Origin: Bacteroides congonensis
GTDB taxonomy: Bacteria; Bacteroidota; Bacteroidia; Bacteroidales; Bacteroidaceae
NCBI RefSeq assembly: GCF_900130125.1
Contig: NZ_FQXY01000009.1
Span: 411,760-475,759, forward strand
Length of the DNA stretch: 64,000 nt
Direction: 5' to 3'
Part shown: one piece after another, positions 39,566 to 47,811 of the stretch
Layout of the letters: every line of letters starts with the position of its first letter
Position numbering within the stretch: position 1 is the stretch's first letter
Made by a program: the position numbers and the translations under genes
The notes under the pieces: model-generated
What the model was told of the DNA's origin: nothing
Seen by the model: only the letters and a program-made list of their open reading frames with translations
The model's database searches: none

Positions 39566-39621
39566 TTTATATAAATTACTATACTTCAAACAGATACGTT
39601 TATCTCTCTTCTATTATCAGC

Positions 39622-39656
39622 GTGCAAATACGCACAAAACTAGTGCGCAATCGCAC
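39622..39656. promoter_or_regulatory. Two phased palindromes, likely activator binding sites
   Basis: GTGCAAATACGCAC (39622-39635) and GTGCGCAATCGCAC (39643-39656) share GTGC-N6-GCAC. Their centres are 21 bp apart, two helical turns, so two dimers would sit on the same face. They lie 57-91 bp upstream of the sigma-54 -24 element, the normal range for NtrC-type enhancers, and also upstream of the regulator's own promoter. Confidence 0.7.
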
Positions 39657-39679
39657 ATACAACACATGATTATTATCCA

Positions 39680-39687
39680 TATCTTTG
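39680..39687 (+). promoter_or_regulatory. -7 promoter element for the two-component genes
   Basis: TATCTTTG followed by CC, 43 bp before the ATG at 39731. It lies 23 bp from the nearer palindrome, so autoregulation is possible. Confidence 0.65.
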
Positions 39688-39730
39688 CCGATGTAATAAA
39701 AAAAAGCAATAAATCTATTCAGCAAAAGAA

Positions 39731-41107
39731 ATGAAAGAAGCAAGCAAACTGGGGAAAATACTTATAGTAGACGATAACGAAGATGTCCTTTTCGCCCTCA
39801 ACCTGTTATTGGAACCTTATGCGGAGAAAATAAAGGTAGCCACCACTCCTGACCGAATCGAACATTTCATGACCACTTTTCAACCCGATCTTATCTTATT
39901 GGATATGAATTTCAGCCGTGACGCTATTAGTGGTCAGGAAGGATTTGAGAGCTTGGAGCAAATACTGCAAATTGACCCGCAGGCTATTGTTATCTTTATG
40001 ACCGCCTATGCAGATACAGACAAAGCAGTGCGGGCTATCAAAGCCGGCGCAACAGATTTTATTCCCAAACCGTGGGAAAAAGAAAAACTACTGGCCACAC
40101 TCACTTCCGGAATGCGGTTGCGCCAGTCACAACGAGAAGTGAATATCTTAAAAGAGCAGATAGAAGTACTTAGCGGTCAAAACACATCGGAAGGAGACAT
40201 TATCGGAGAATCTCCTGCCATGCAGGAAGTTTTCACTACAATAAACAAACTAAGTTGTACAGATGCCAATATCCTGATTCTAGGAGAAAACGGAACAGGA
40301 AAAGACGTGATTGCTCATTTCTTATACCGCTGTTCCCCCCGATACGGCAAGCCTTTTGTCACCATTGACTTGGGAAGTATCCCCGAACAATTGTTCGAAA
40401 GCGAACTGTTCGGATTTGAAAAAGGGGCTTTCACCGACGCTAAAAAATCAAAAGCCGGGCGAATGGAAGTTGCCACCAACGGAACTCTGTTTTTGGATGA
40501 AATCGGCAATCTTTCACTTCCCATGCAATCGAAACTATTGACTGCTATCGAAAAGCGACAAATCAACCGTTTAGGCAGTACACGAGCCGTTCCTATTGAC
40601 GTCCGCCTGATTTGTGCCACAAATGCGGATATTCGCCAATTAGTGGATGAAGGAAACTTCCGGCAGGACTTGCTCTATCGTATCAATACCATTGAAATAC
40701 ATATCCCGCCGCTCCGCGAACGTGGTAATGATATTATTCTACTGGCCGAACACTTCCTGCAACGGTATGCACGTAAATACAAAAAGGATATGCGCGGCCT
40801 GACCCGGGAAGCCAAAAACAAACTATTAAAGTATGCCTGGCCCGGAAATGTGCGGGAATTGCAGCATACGATAGAACGCGCTGTCATATTAGGAGACGGC
40901 TCTTTATTAAAACCTGAAAACTTTCTGTTCCATGCCGCTCCTAAACAAAGGAAGGAAGAAGAAACGATATTAAATTTGGAACAACTGGAACGCCAGACCA
41001 TTGAAAAAGCAATGAAACTTAGCGAGGGAAATATTTCCCGTGCCGCCGAATATCTGGGCATAACCCGCTTTGCCTTATATCGTAAACTTGAAAAACTAGG
41101 CTTATGA
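39731..41107 (+). CDS. Sigma-54-dependent response regulator, NtrC type
   Basis: 458 residues in three domains. Receiver (1-125): acidic pair Asp14-Asp15, phospho-acceptor Asp58 in LILLDMN, and PKPWEK. AAA+ (about 155-390): Walker A GENGTGKD (185-192), sigma-54 contact loop GAFTDA (232-237) in place of the canonical GAFTGA, and Walker B TLFLDE (252-257). C-terminal Fis-type HTH (about 430-458, NISRAAEYLGITRFALYRKL). It should activate a sigma-54 promoter when phosphorylated; the divergent exporter operon has one. Its stop overlaps the kinase start by 4 bp. Confidence 0.95.
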   Translation: MKEASKLGKILIVDDNEDVLFALNLLLEPYAEKIKVATTPDRIEHFMTTFQPDLILLDMNFSRDAISGQEGFESLEQILQIDPQAIVIFMTAYADTDKAVRAIKAGATDFIPKPWEKEKLLATLTSGMRLRQSQREVNILKEQIEVLSGQNTSEGDIIGESPAMQEVFTTINKLSCTDANILILGENGTGKDVIAHFLYRCSPRYGKPFVTIDLGSIPEQLFESELFGFEKGAFTDAKKSKAGRMEVATNGTLFLDEIGNLSLPMQSKLLTAIEKRQINRLGSTRAVPIDVRLICATNADIRQLVDEGNFRQDLLYRINTIEIHIPPLRERGNDIILLAEHFLQRYARKYKKDMRGLTREAKNKLLKYAWPGNVRELQHTIERAVILGDGSLLKPENFLFHAAPKQRKEEETILNLEQLERQTIEKAMKLSEGNISRAAEYLGITRFALYRKLEKLGL

Positions 41108-42381
41108 AACGATATGCAATCAGAGTGATTTTACACATCTTATTTATAATACTGCTTTCCATCGGAAGTTGTCTGTTATTCCAGAAACAGTTATGGTTCA
41201 GCACCACCATCTGTATCATACTGTTGGTAACTACCGGCGTGCACCTATACCGTATGCAATTCAAACAAATTACTTTGTTGCGACGGCTGACAGACGGACT
41301 CCGGTATAATGACATGACGCAAGCCTTCCACCCGCCTTTCAAGAGTAAAATAATGAATGAGTGGGCAGAAGAACTTTCGGAAAGCCTGAAAGACTTCCGG
41401 GGAAAACTGTTGGCTGAGGAAATAAAGCACCAATATTACGAAAACTTATTGAACAAGGTAGACACAGCCGTACTTGTTGCCGACAGATCCGGACATGTAG
41501 AATGGATGAATCAGGCGGCCGTCACCCATTTAGGACAAATCTCACAATTACCGGAAGCATTACTAATCGCTTCTGCGACTAATGATATTCCAATTATCCG
41601 TATCGAACAAAACAGCACTGTCCTGGAAATGGCCATTTCTTGCACCAAGTTTGCGACACAAGGAAAAGAGCAACAAATAATCAGCCTGAAAAATATCCAT
41701 TCCGTACTGGAACGAAATGAAATGGAAGCCTGGCAAAAGCTGATACGTGTACTGACTCATGAAATCATGAATTCCATCACACCGATTATTTCTCTTTCCG
41801 AAACACTAAGTGAAAGAGGAATACCCGAACAGCTTGGAGAAAAAGAATACTCCATTATCCTGCAAGCCATGCAAACTATTCACAGAAGAAGTAAAGGGTT
41901 ATTAGAATTTGTAGAAAACTACCGTCGCCTGACACGAATCCCCGCTCCTGTCCGCACCAAAGTTTCTATTGCAGAACTATTCATGGATTTAAAGAAGTTA
42001 TTCCCGGAAGAATACATTCATTTTGAAACTCCTTTATCAGAACTGAACTTGTATATAGACCGGGCACAAATAGAACAAGTCCTCATTAATTTATTGAAAA
42101 ATGCCCGCGAGGCGTGTGGAAAGCAAGCAGATAAAAATATTCGGGTAACAATAATCACTTCACCTGCCAACAATAAGATTATGACAGTATCCGACAATGG
42201 AGAAGGCATTTTACCGGATGTTCTAGACAAGATATTTGTACCTTTCTTTAGTACCAAAACAACCGGTTCGGGTATCGGACTCAGCTTATGCAAACAGATT
42301 ATGACTTTACATGAAGGAAGCATCAATGTAAAATCAGAATCAGGCAAAGGAAGTAGATTCATTCTCACCTTTCCTAAATAA
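41104..42381 (+). CDS. Sensor histidine kinase
   Basis: 425 residues, cognate kinase of the upstream regulator, with which it overlaps by 4 bp. Two N-terminal TM helices (about 6-26 and 33-50) are separated by only a few residues, so there is almost no periplasmic sensor domain. A cytosolic PAS-like segment (about 115-200) leads to the phospho-His219 in LTHEIMNSITPI. The ATPase domain carries N-box NLLKNAREAC, DNGEGI, and GSGIGLSLCKQI. The lack of a periplasmic domain suggests it reads membrane or cytosolic cues; that is inference. Confidence 0.93.
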   Translation: MKRYAIRVILHILFIILLSIGSCLLFQKQLWFSTTICIILLVTTGVHLYRMQFKQITLLRRLTDGLRYNDMTQAFHPPFKSKIMNEWAEELSESLKDFRGKLLAEEIKHQYYENLLNKVDTAVLVADRSGHVEWMNQAAVTHLGQISQLPEALLIASATNDIPIIRIEQNSTVLEMAISCTKFATQGKEQQIISLKNIHSVLERNEMEAWQKLIRVLTHEIMNSITPIISLSETLSERGIPEQLGEKEYSIILQAMQTIHRRSKGLLEFVENYRRLTRIPAPVRTKVSIAELFMDLKKLFPEEYIHFETPLSELNLYIDRAQIEQVLINLLKNAREACGKQADKNIRVTIITSPANNKIMTVSDNGEGILPDVLDKIFVPFFSTKTTGSGIGLSLCKQIMTLHEGSINVKSESGKGSRFILTFPK

Positions 42382-42438
42382 TGGGTTATTGCAATTTTGC
42401 AACTGTTGTGTATAAATTGCGATTCTTCATTAAGATAG

Positions 42439-42482
42439 AGAGAGTTAACGCACCTGCTTTGGGAGCAGGGGGCTAACTCTCT
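42439..42482 (+). repeat. Hairpin carrying an inverted copy of the tRNA-Pro anticodon arm
   Basis: Positions 42444-42472 match 28 of 29 bases of the sense sequence of the adjacent tRNA-Pro genes; 42449-42472 (24 nt) are identical. It includes the anticodon stem CCTGC (42453-42457) / GCAGG (42465-42469), and TGG at 42460-42462. It is on the + strand, opposite to the tRNA genes. A non-tRNA outer stem AGAGAGTTA (42439-42447) / TAACTCTCT (42474-42482) encloses it. It lies 58 bp after the kinase stop and may terminate that transcript, though the T-run is poor. Confidence 0.85.
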
Positions 42483-42561
42483 TAAAATATACAAATAAAA
42501 AAAGCCGATACAAACTGTATCAGCTCAACACCATTCAAATTTTCTTGACTTATTTTTTCGT

Positions 42562-42635
42562 CGGGGTAGCGGGATTCGAACCCACGACCCCCTGCTCCCA
42601 AAGCAGGTGCGCTAACCGGACTGCGCTACACCCCG
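42562..42635 (-). tRNA. tRNA-Pro (anticodon TGG), copy 2
   Basis: 74 nt on the - strand. Acceptor arm CGGGGTG pairs with TACCCCG; D-arm region GCGCAGTCCGGTTAGCGC; anticodon loop TTTGGGA in stem CCTGC/GCAGG gives anticodon TGG; T-arm contains GGTTCGAATCC. No CCA is encoded. Identical to the copy at 42672-42745 and downstream of it. Confidence 0.95.
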
Positions 42636-42671
42636 AAAAAATTTCAACTAAACTCCTTCTTTCTTTGTAGT

Positions 42672-42745
42672 CGGGGTAGCGGGATTCGAACCCACGACCC
42701 CCTGCTCCCAAAGCAGGTGCGCTAACCGGACTGCGCTACACCCCG
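42672..42745 (-). tRNA. tRNA-Pro (anticodon TGG), copy 1
   Basis: 74 nt, identical in sequence to the copy at 42562-42635, with a 36-bp gap. It is the promoter-proximal copy: a TATCTTTG box lies at 42782-42789 on the same strand, so both are probably cut from one precursor. Confidence 0.95.
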
Positions 42746-43067
42746 CTACTTTTTGAAGGATTGTTCTTTTCAAAAGCGGTGCAAAGATAGGGAGTATTTT
42801 TTAATTAACAATAGCTAAACGAATGTTTTTTATTTATTATTTCCCAATAGTCTGAGTTTCATCTGTTTGTATTTCAACTTTTTTTCTAGCAGAAATCAAA
42901 AGCATCATAGGACGTCGGAGTAAATAACAAAGAATCTGTTATATCGGACAAAGTATAGATATTAATGCGTTTAATTGAGATGAATTAACTGAAAATATAT
43001 TTTAGCAGAATGAACCAACCTTCACTGTTTTCTGTTTTCAAAGTAGGAACTAAAAAAGAAAAGTCAT
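42746..43067. other. Gene-free stretch after the tRNA-Pro pair
   Basis: AT-rich, no coding frame. Apart from the tRNA promoter at 42782-42789 I see no repeats, hairpins or terminators. The promoter of the small ORF at 43068 should be here, but no clear TAnnTTTG box is visible on the + strand. Confidence 0.5.
42782..42789 (-). promoter_or_regulatory. -7 promoter element for tRNA-Pro genes
   Basis: The - strand reads TATCTTTG followed by C, 36 bp before the first tRNA-Pro. Confidence 0.65.
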
Positions 43068-43262
43068 ATGAAAACAAAAAAGCAAAAAGAGACCAATGAA
43101 AAAGAAGTTCATTTGTTAGAACAAAAAGGATATGAAAGAATGGTGAATGAGATTGTACCAGTACAACAGGTAGAAACTAATCGTAATCCAACTAATAAAG
43201 AAGTAAAAGAGGCTGTAAGGGAATTAAACCCTGATATAAACAGCTTGGATAGTAGAGGATGA
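43068..43262 (+). CDS. Small hydrophilic protein, unknown
   Basis: 64 residues: MKTKKQKETNEKEVHLLEQK at the N-terminus, then YERMVNEIVPVQQVETNRN and NKEVKEAVRELNPDINSLDSRG. Highly charged, probably helical, without signal peptide or cysteines. No family recognised. An A-rich purine stretch precedes the ATG. It ends 23 bp from the convergent methyltransferase stop. Composition and codon use look plausible for a real gene, but it could be a chance frame. Confidence 0.55.
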   Translation: MKTKKQKETNEKEVHLLEQKGYERMVNEIVPVQQVETNRNPTNKEVKEAVRELNPDINSLDSRG

Positions 43263-43285
43263 ATTCATCCTCTACTCCTTTATAT

Positions 43286-43996
43286 TTACATATTCAAATA
43301 ATACTCCCGCGTCAATGCTATATATTCCTCACTATATTGATGGCGGGCTAATTCCGTCAACAATTCTTCGACAACACATTCCTGATTAGAAAAAGTAAAA
43401 GTAATCAGGGTACGTTTAGGAATGCCGCCAGGCTTAGTTATCACATTTAGCTGCAGGGCTGCATATAAATATTTCGCTGCAGCTGTCATTTTCACCCTAT
43501 CAGCTACATCTGTCGGAATCACAATCGTAAAAGCTCCATCTTCCGCCAATAATCCGGCCACCCCTTCCAATAATTCTTCATAGGTCAGAGAATCATTATG
43601 CCGGGCTGCATTCCTCTGCTGATCCGGACACTCCAATGAATCAACGAAATACGGGGGATTAGAAACAATCACGTCAAACTTGTCCGAAGATTGATAGTTC
43701 CTGAAATCAGCCTGCACTACCTCTATCCGCTCCTTCCAGGGAGAGCGGGCTACATTCTCCCCGGCCTGTCCGGCAGCGGCTTTATCTATTTCCAATGCTA
43801 CAATATCCGCATCCGGCAGACTACGTTGAGCCAACATCAATGCAACCAATCCCGTCCCTGTCCCGACATCCAGAATCTTATGTGCGTTCCGTACAGAAGT
43901 CCATGCCCCCAAAAGCACCCCATCCGTGCCCACCTTCATAGCACACTTATCATGCCACACTGTAAACTGCTTAAATTGAAAATAAGGATTCGACAT
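43286..43996 (-). CDS. trmN: tRNA1(Val) (adenine-37-N6)-methyltransferase
   Basis: 236 residues, YfiC/TrmN6 family. Start MSNPYFQFKQFTVWHDKCAMKVGTDGVLLGAW is the family signature; then SAM-binding motif LDVGTGTGLVALMLAQ (about 42-57) and the adenine-methylase motif NPPYF (about 113-117). It modifies A37 of tRNA-Val in E. coli; substrate here is inferred from the family. Convergent with the small ORF; no clear promoter box seen in the 216 bp upstream shared with lon. Confidence 0.92.
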   Translation of the reverse strand: MSNPYFQFKQFTVWHDKCAMKVGTDGVLLGAWTSVRNAHKILDVGTGTGLVALMLAQRSLPDADIVALEIDKAAAGQAGENVARSPWKERIEVVQADFRNYQSSDKFDVIVSNPPYFVDSLECPDQQRNAARHNDSLTYEELLEGVAGLLAEDGAFTIVIPTDVADRVKMTAAAKYLYAALQLNVITKPGGIPKRTLITFTFSNQECVVEELLTELARHQYSEEYIALTREYYLNM

Positions 43997-44154
43997 TTTA
44001 TCCGCTTATTTTTAAACCTGTTTTATTCTACTATTTTATTGGAAACCGCCAAAAATAAATAATTATTATGGAATACTTCTTCAATCGTCCCATATTTTGG
44101 CATTGTTTTTGTGTTTTTATTCCAAGCTGTGCTTTATTATTAGAGAGAATCAAT

Positions 44155-44162
44155 TAACTTTG
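44155..44162 (+). promoter_or_regulatory. -7 promoter element for lon-tgt-lptG
   Basis: TAACTTTG followed by C, 50 bp before the lon ATG. Confidence 0.65.
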
Positions 44163-44212
44163 CAAACGATTTATGCATATTTGTATGACATAAACTAAAT
44201 TAAAACGAAAAG

Positions 44213-46681
44213 ATGAAAGAAAGATACTTATTGGAAGATGTAGGTGATAACAACGGTTTCTCGTTAATTACTGACTATGATGGTAACGATGAGAATGCAT
44301 TCGATGTAAATATTAAATCTGGTGAAATTCTTCCGGTTCTTCCCCTTCGTAATATGGTGTTGTTTCCCGGAGTATTCCTGCCTGTCACAGTGGGGCGCAA
44401 GTCCTCTCTGAAGCTCATACGTGACGCCGAGAAAAAACATAAAGATATTGCAGTAGTATGCCAGAGATCAGCGCATACGGAAGATCCCAAACTGGAAGAT
44501 TTACATAATATCGGTACTGTAGGGCGTATTGTGCGGGTATTGGAAATGCCGGATCAGACAACCACTGTCATTCTTCAGGGAATGAAGCGTTTGAGACTGA
44601 GAAGTATTACTGATACGCATCCATATTTGAAAGGCGAAATAGAACTTCTGGAAGAAGAAATTCCGAATAACACTGATAAAGAATTCCAGGCACTGGTAGA
44701 AACATGCAAGGACTTGACGATGCGTTATATCAAATCATCGGATGCAATGCATCAGGATTCGGCATTTGCTATTAAAAATATTAATAGCTCGATGTTTCTG
44801 ATTAACTTCATCTGCTCGAATCTACCATTCAAGAAAGATGAGAAGATTGATTTATTAAGCATCAATTCATTACGCGAACGTACTTATCACTTATTGGAAA
44901 TCCTGAATCGTGAAGTACAGTTGGCTGAAATCAAGGCATCCATCCAGATGCGTGCCCGTGAAGACATTGACCAGCAACAACGTGAATATTTCCTGCAACA
45001 GCAAATAAAAACTATCCAGGATGAATTGGGTGGCGGCGGCCAGGAGCAGGAAATAGAAGAAATGCGCCAAAAAGCAGAAAGAATGCGCTGGAATGCGGAA
45101 GTCAGAGAAACTTTCATGAAGGAACTGGCGAAACTGGAACGCACCCATCCGCAATCGCCGGATTACAGCGTACAGCTTAATTATCTGCAAACAATGCTCA
45201 ACCTTCCGTGGGGCGTTTACACAACCGACAATCTGAACCTCAAAAATGCAGAAAAAACGTTGAATAAAGACCACTATGGACTGGAAAAGGTGAAAGAACG
45301 CATTCTGGAACATTTGGCTGTACTGAAATTGAAGGATGATATGAAATCACCTATTATCTGCTTGTACGGCCCTCCGGGAGTCGGTAAAACATCTCTCGGA
45401 AAGTCTATCGCGTCCGCGCTCAAACGCAAATATGTACGTATGTCTTTAGGTGGTGTACATGATGAAGCTGAGATCCGTGGTCACCGCAAAACATATATAG
45501 GTGCTATGCCGGGACGAATTATCAAGAGCCTGATAAAAGCAGGCGCTTCCAATCCGGTATTTATTTTGGATGAGATAGACAAAGTCAGCGCCGACCGTCA
45601 AGGAGATCCTTCTTCTGCATTATTGGAAGTTCTTGATCCGGAACAGAATACATCTTTCCATGATAACTTTCTGGATGTAGACTATGATCTTTCAAAAGTA
45701 CTGTTTATTGCAACAGCCAACAATCTGAATACAATCCCCGGCCCGTTGCTCGACCGTATGGAATTGATTGAAGTAAGCGGTTATATCACGGAAGAAAAGA
45801 TCGAGATTGCCCGCAAGCATCTGGTACCCAAAGAACTGGAAGCCAACGGACTCAAAAAGACAGACATCAAACTTCCTAAAGACACGCTGGAAGCTATCAT
45901 TGAATCATATACCCGCGAAAGCGGCGTCCGTGAACTGGAAAAGAAAATCGGTAAGATTCTCCGTAAATCGGCTCGTCAATACGCAACCGACGGCTATTTC
46001 GCCAAGACGGAAATCAAACCTGCCGACTTGTACGATTTCTTGGGAGCACCGGAATATACACGTGACAAGTATCAGGGAAATGAATATGCCGGTGTAGTTA
46101 CCGGACTGGCATGGACAGCTGTAGGTGGTGAAATTCTTTTCGTAGAAACGAGTTTGAGCCGTGGCAAAGGCGGACGCCTTACATTGACCGGTAATCTGGG
46201 AGATGTCATGAAAGAATCTGCCATGCTGGCACTTGAGTATATCAAGGCGCATGCTTCTATCCTGAACCTGGATGAAGAAATCTTTGATAACTGGAATATC
46301 CATATTCACGTACCCGAAGGAGCAATTCCTAAGGACGGCCCATCCGCAGGTATCACTATGGCTACTTCTTTGGCTTCTGCCCTGACACAACGGAAAGTGA
46401 AAGCTAATCTTGCCATGACAGGAGAAATCACGCTTCGTGGCAAAGTGCTTCCGGTCGGGGGTATCAAGGAGAAGATTCTGGCTGCCAAACGTGCCGGAAT
46501 CAAGGAAATCATCATGAGTGCCGAGAATAAAAAGAACATAGACGAAATTCAGGATCTCTATTTGAAAGGACTGACTTTCCACTATGTAAACGACATTAAA
46601 GAAGTATTCGCCATCGCACTGACAAATGAAAAGGTTGCGGATGCCATTGATTTATCTGTAAAGAAAGCTAGCCGGGAATGA
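44213..46681 (+). CDS. lon: ATP-dependent protease Lon
   Basis: Degrades misfolded and regulatory proteins. 822 residues, slightly long because of an N-terminal extension. N-terminal LON substrate domain ([20 protein letters not shown], about 40-59), coiled coil (about 240-300), AAA+ module with Walker [10 protein letters not shown] (about 384-392) and Walker [10 protein letters not shown], then the protease domain with catalytic Ser in DGPSAGITM and Lys in [14 protein letters not shown]. First gene of a tight operon; it overlaps tgt by 4 bp. Confidence 0.97.
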   Translation: MKERYLLEDVGDNNGFSLITDYDGNDENAFDVNIKSGEILPVLPLRNMVLFPGVFLPVTVGRKSSLKLIRDAEKKHKDIAVVCQRSAHTEDPKLEDLHNIGTVGRIVRVLEMPDQTTTVILQGMKRLRLRSITDTHPYLKGEIELLEEEIPNNTDKEFQALVETCKDLTMRYIKSSDAMHQDSAFAIKNINSSMFLINFICSNLPFKKDEKIDLLSINSLRERTYHLLEILNREVQLAEIKASIQMRAREDIDQQQREYFLQQQIKTIQDELGGGGQEQEIEEMRQKAERMRWNAEVRETFMKELAKLERTHPQSPDYSVQLNYLQTMLNLPWGVYTTDNLNLKNAEKTLNKDHYGLEKVKERILEHLAVLKLKDDMKSPIICLYGPPGVGKTSLGKSIASALKRKYVRMSLGGVHDEAEIRGHRKTYIGAMPGRIIKSLIKAGASNPVFILDEIDKVSADRQGDPSSALLEVLDPEQNTSFHDNFLDVDYDLSKVLFIATANNLNTIPGPLLDRMELIEVSGYITEEKIEIARKHLVPKELEANGLKKTDIKLPKDTLEAIIESYTRESGVRELEKKIGKILRKSARQYATDGYFAKTEIKPADLYDFLGAPEYTRDKYQGNEYAGVVTGLAWTAVGGEILFVETSLSRGKGGRLTLTGNLGDVMKESAMLALEYIKAHASILNLDEEIFDNWNIHIHVPEGAIPKDGPSAGITMATSLASALTQRKVKANLAMTGEITLRGKVLPVGGIKEKILAAKRAGIKEIIMSAENKKNIDEIQDLYLKGLTFHYVNDIKEVFAIALTNEKVADAIDLSVKKASRE

Positions 46682-47808
46682 CATTTGACTTACAATATAC
46701 AGACACCAAAAGTAATGCCCGTGCCGGTCTGATAACCACTGACCACGGGCAGATACAGACACCTATATTCATGCCGGTAGGCACACTGGGCACTGTCAAG
46801 GGAGTACATATGACAGAGCTGAAAGAAGATATTCAGGCACAGATTATTCTGGGCAATACCTATCATCTTTATTTGCGCCCGGGACTGGAAGTGATTGAGA
46901 AGGCAGGCGGACTGCATCGCTTCAACGGTTTCGACCGTCCTATGCTGACCGACAGTGGCGGGTTCCAGGTATTCTCATTAGCCGGAATCCGAAAGCTCCG
47001 TGAAGAAGGTGCCGAGTTCCGTTCACACATTGATGGCAGTAAACACATCTTTACTCCGGAAAAAGTGATGGACATCGAACGTACGATTGGCGCCGACATC
47101 ATGATGGCTTTCGACGAGTGTCCTCCGGGAGACTCGGACTATGCATATGCCAAAAAGTCATTGGGATTGACACACAGGTGGCTCGACCGTTGTATAAAAC
47201 GTTTTAATGAAACGGAACCTAAATATGGCTACAATCAGTCGCTTTTCCCCATCGTTCAAGGATGCGTATATCCCGATTTACGCAAGCAATCGGCTGAGTT
47301 TGTCGCTTCCAAAGGAGCAGATGGCAATGCTATCGGCGGTTTGGCGGTAGGTGAACCGGTAGACAAAATGTATGAAATGATCGAGATTGTCAATGAGATT
47401 CTTCCCAAAGACAAGCCTCGCTATCTAATGGGAGTAGGCACTCCCGTCAATATTCTTGAAGGAATCGAGCGTGGAGTGGATATGTTCGACTGCGTAATGC
47501 CTACACGAAACGGACGAAATGGCATGTTGTTCACCAAAGACGGTATCATCAACATGCGAAACAAGAAATGGGAAATGGACTTCTCTCCCATCGAAGCAGA
47601 TGGAGCTTCCTGCGTAGACACATTATACAGCAAAGCCTATTTGCGCCATCTTTTCCATGCACAAGAATTATTGGCAATGCAAATCGCTTCTATACATAAT
47701 CTTGCCTTTTATCTATGGCTGGCAGGTGAAGCACGAAAACATATCATTGCAGGAGATTTCTCAACCTGGAAGCCGATGATGGTCAAAAGAGTATCAACTA
47801 GATTATAA
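46678..47808 (+). CDS. tgt: tRNA-guanine transglycosylase
   Basis: Exchanges G34 of GUN-anticodon tRNAs for preQ1 in queuosine synthesis. 376 residues. Catalytic Asp92 in TDSGGFQVFSL, substrate residues in DECPPG (146-151), and the nucleophile Asp271 in DCVMPTRNGRNG. The zinc-binding CxCxxC normally found just before RAYLHHL is missing: the aligned stretch reads GASCVDTLYSKAYLRHL, with Gly309, Ser311 and Asp314 at the three cysteine positions. Frame is intact and the other motifs are perfect, so this looks like a lineage variant, not decay. Overlaps lon by 4 bp. Confidence 0.94.
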   Translation: MTFDLQYTDTKSNARAGLITTDHGQIQTPIFMPVGTLGTVKGVHMTELKEDIQAQIILGNTYHLYLRPGLEVIEKAGGLHRFNGFDRPMLTDSGGFQVFSLAGIRKLREEGAEFRSHIDGSKHIFTPEKVMDIERTIGADIMMAFDECPPGDSDYAYAKKSLGLTHRWLDRCIKRFNETEPKYGYNQSLFPIVQGCVYPDLRKQSAEFVASKGADGNAIGGLAVGEPVDKMYEMIEIVNEILPKDKPRYLMGVGTPVNILEGIERGVDMFDCVMPTRNGRNGMLFTKDGIINMRNKKWEMDFSPIEADGASCVDTLYSKAYLRHLFHAQELLAMQIASIHNLAFYLWLAGEARKHIIAGDFSTWKPMMVKRVSTRL

Positions 47809-47811
47809 AGA

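Noticed and set aside
39608..39645. Second sigma-54 promoter within the palindromes (TTGTGCGTATTTGCA on the - strand)
   Set aside because: The -12-like TTTGCA is present, but the bases at the -24 position are TT, not GG, and it lies farther from tolC than the better element at 39551-39565.
42439..42482. A third, complete tRNA-Pro gene
   Set aside because: Identity stops after the anticodon stem; there is no T-arm, acceptor arm or D-arm start, and the flanks pair with each other instead.
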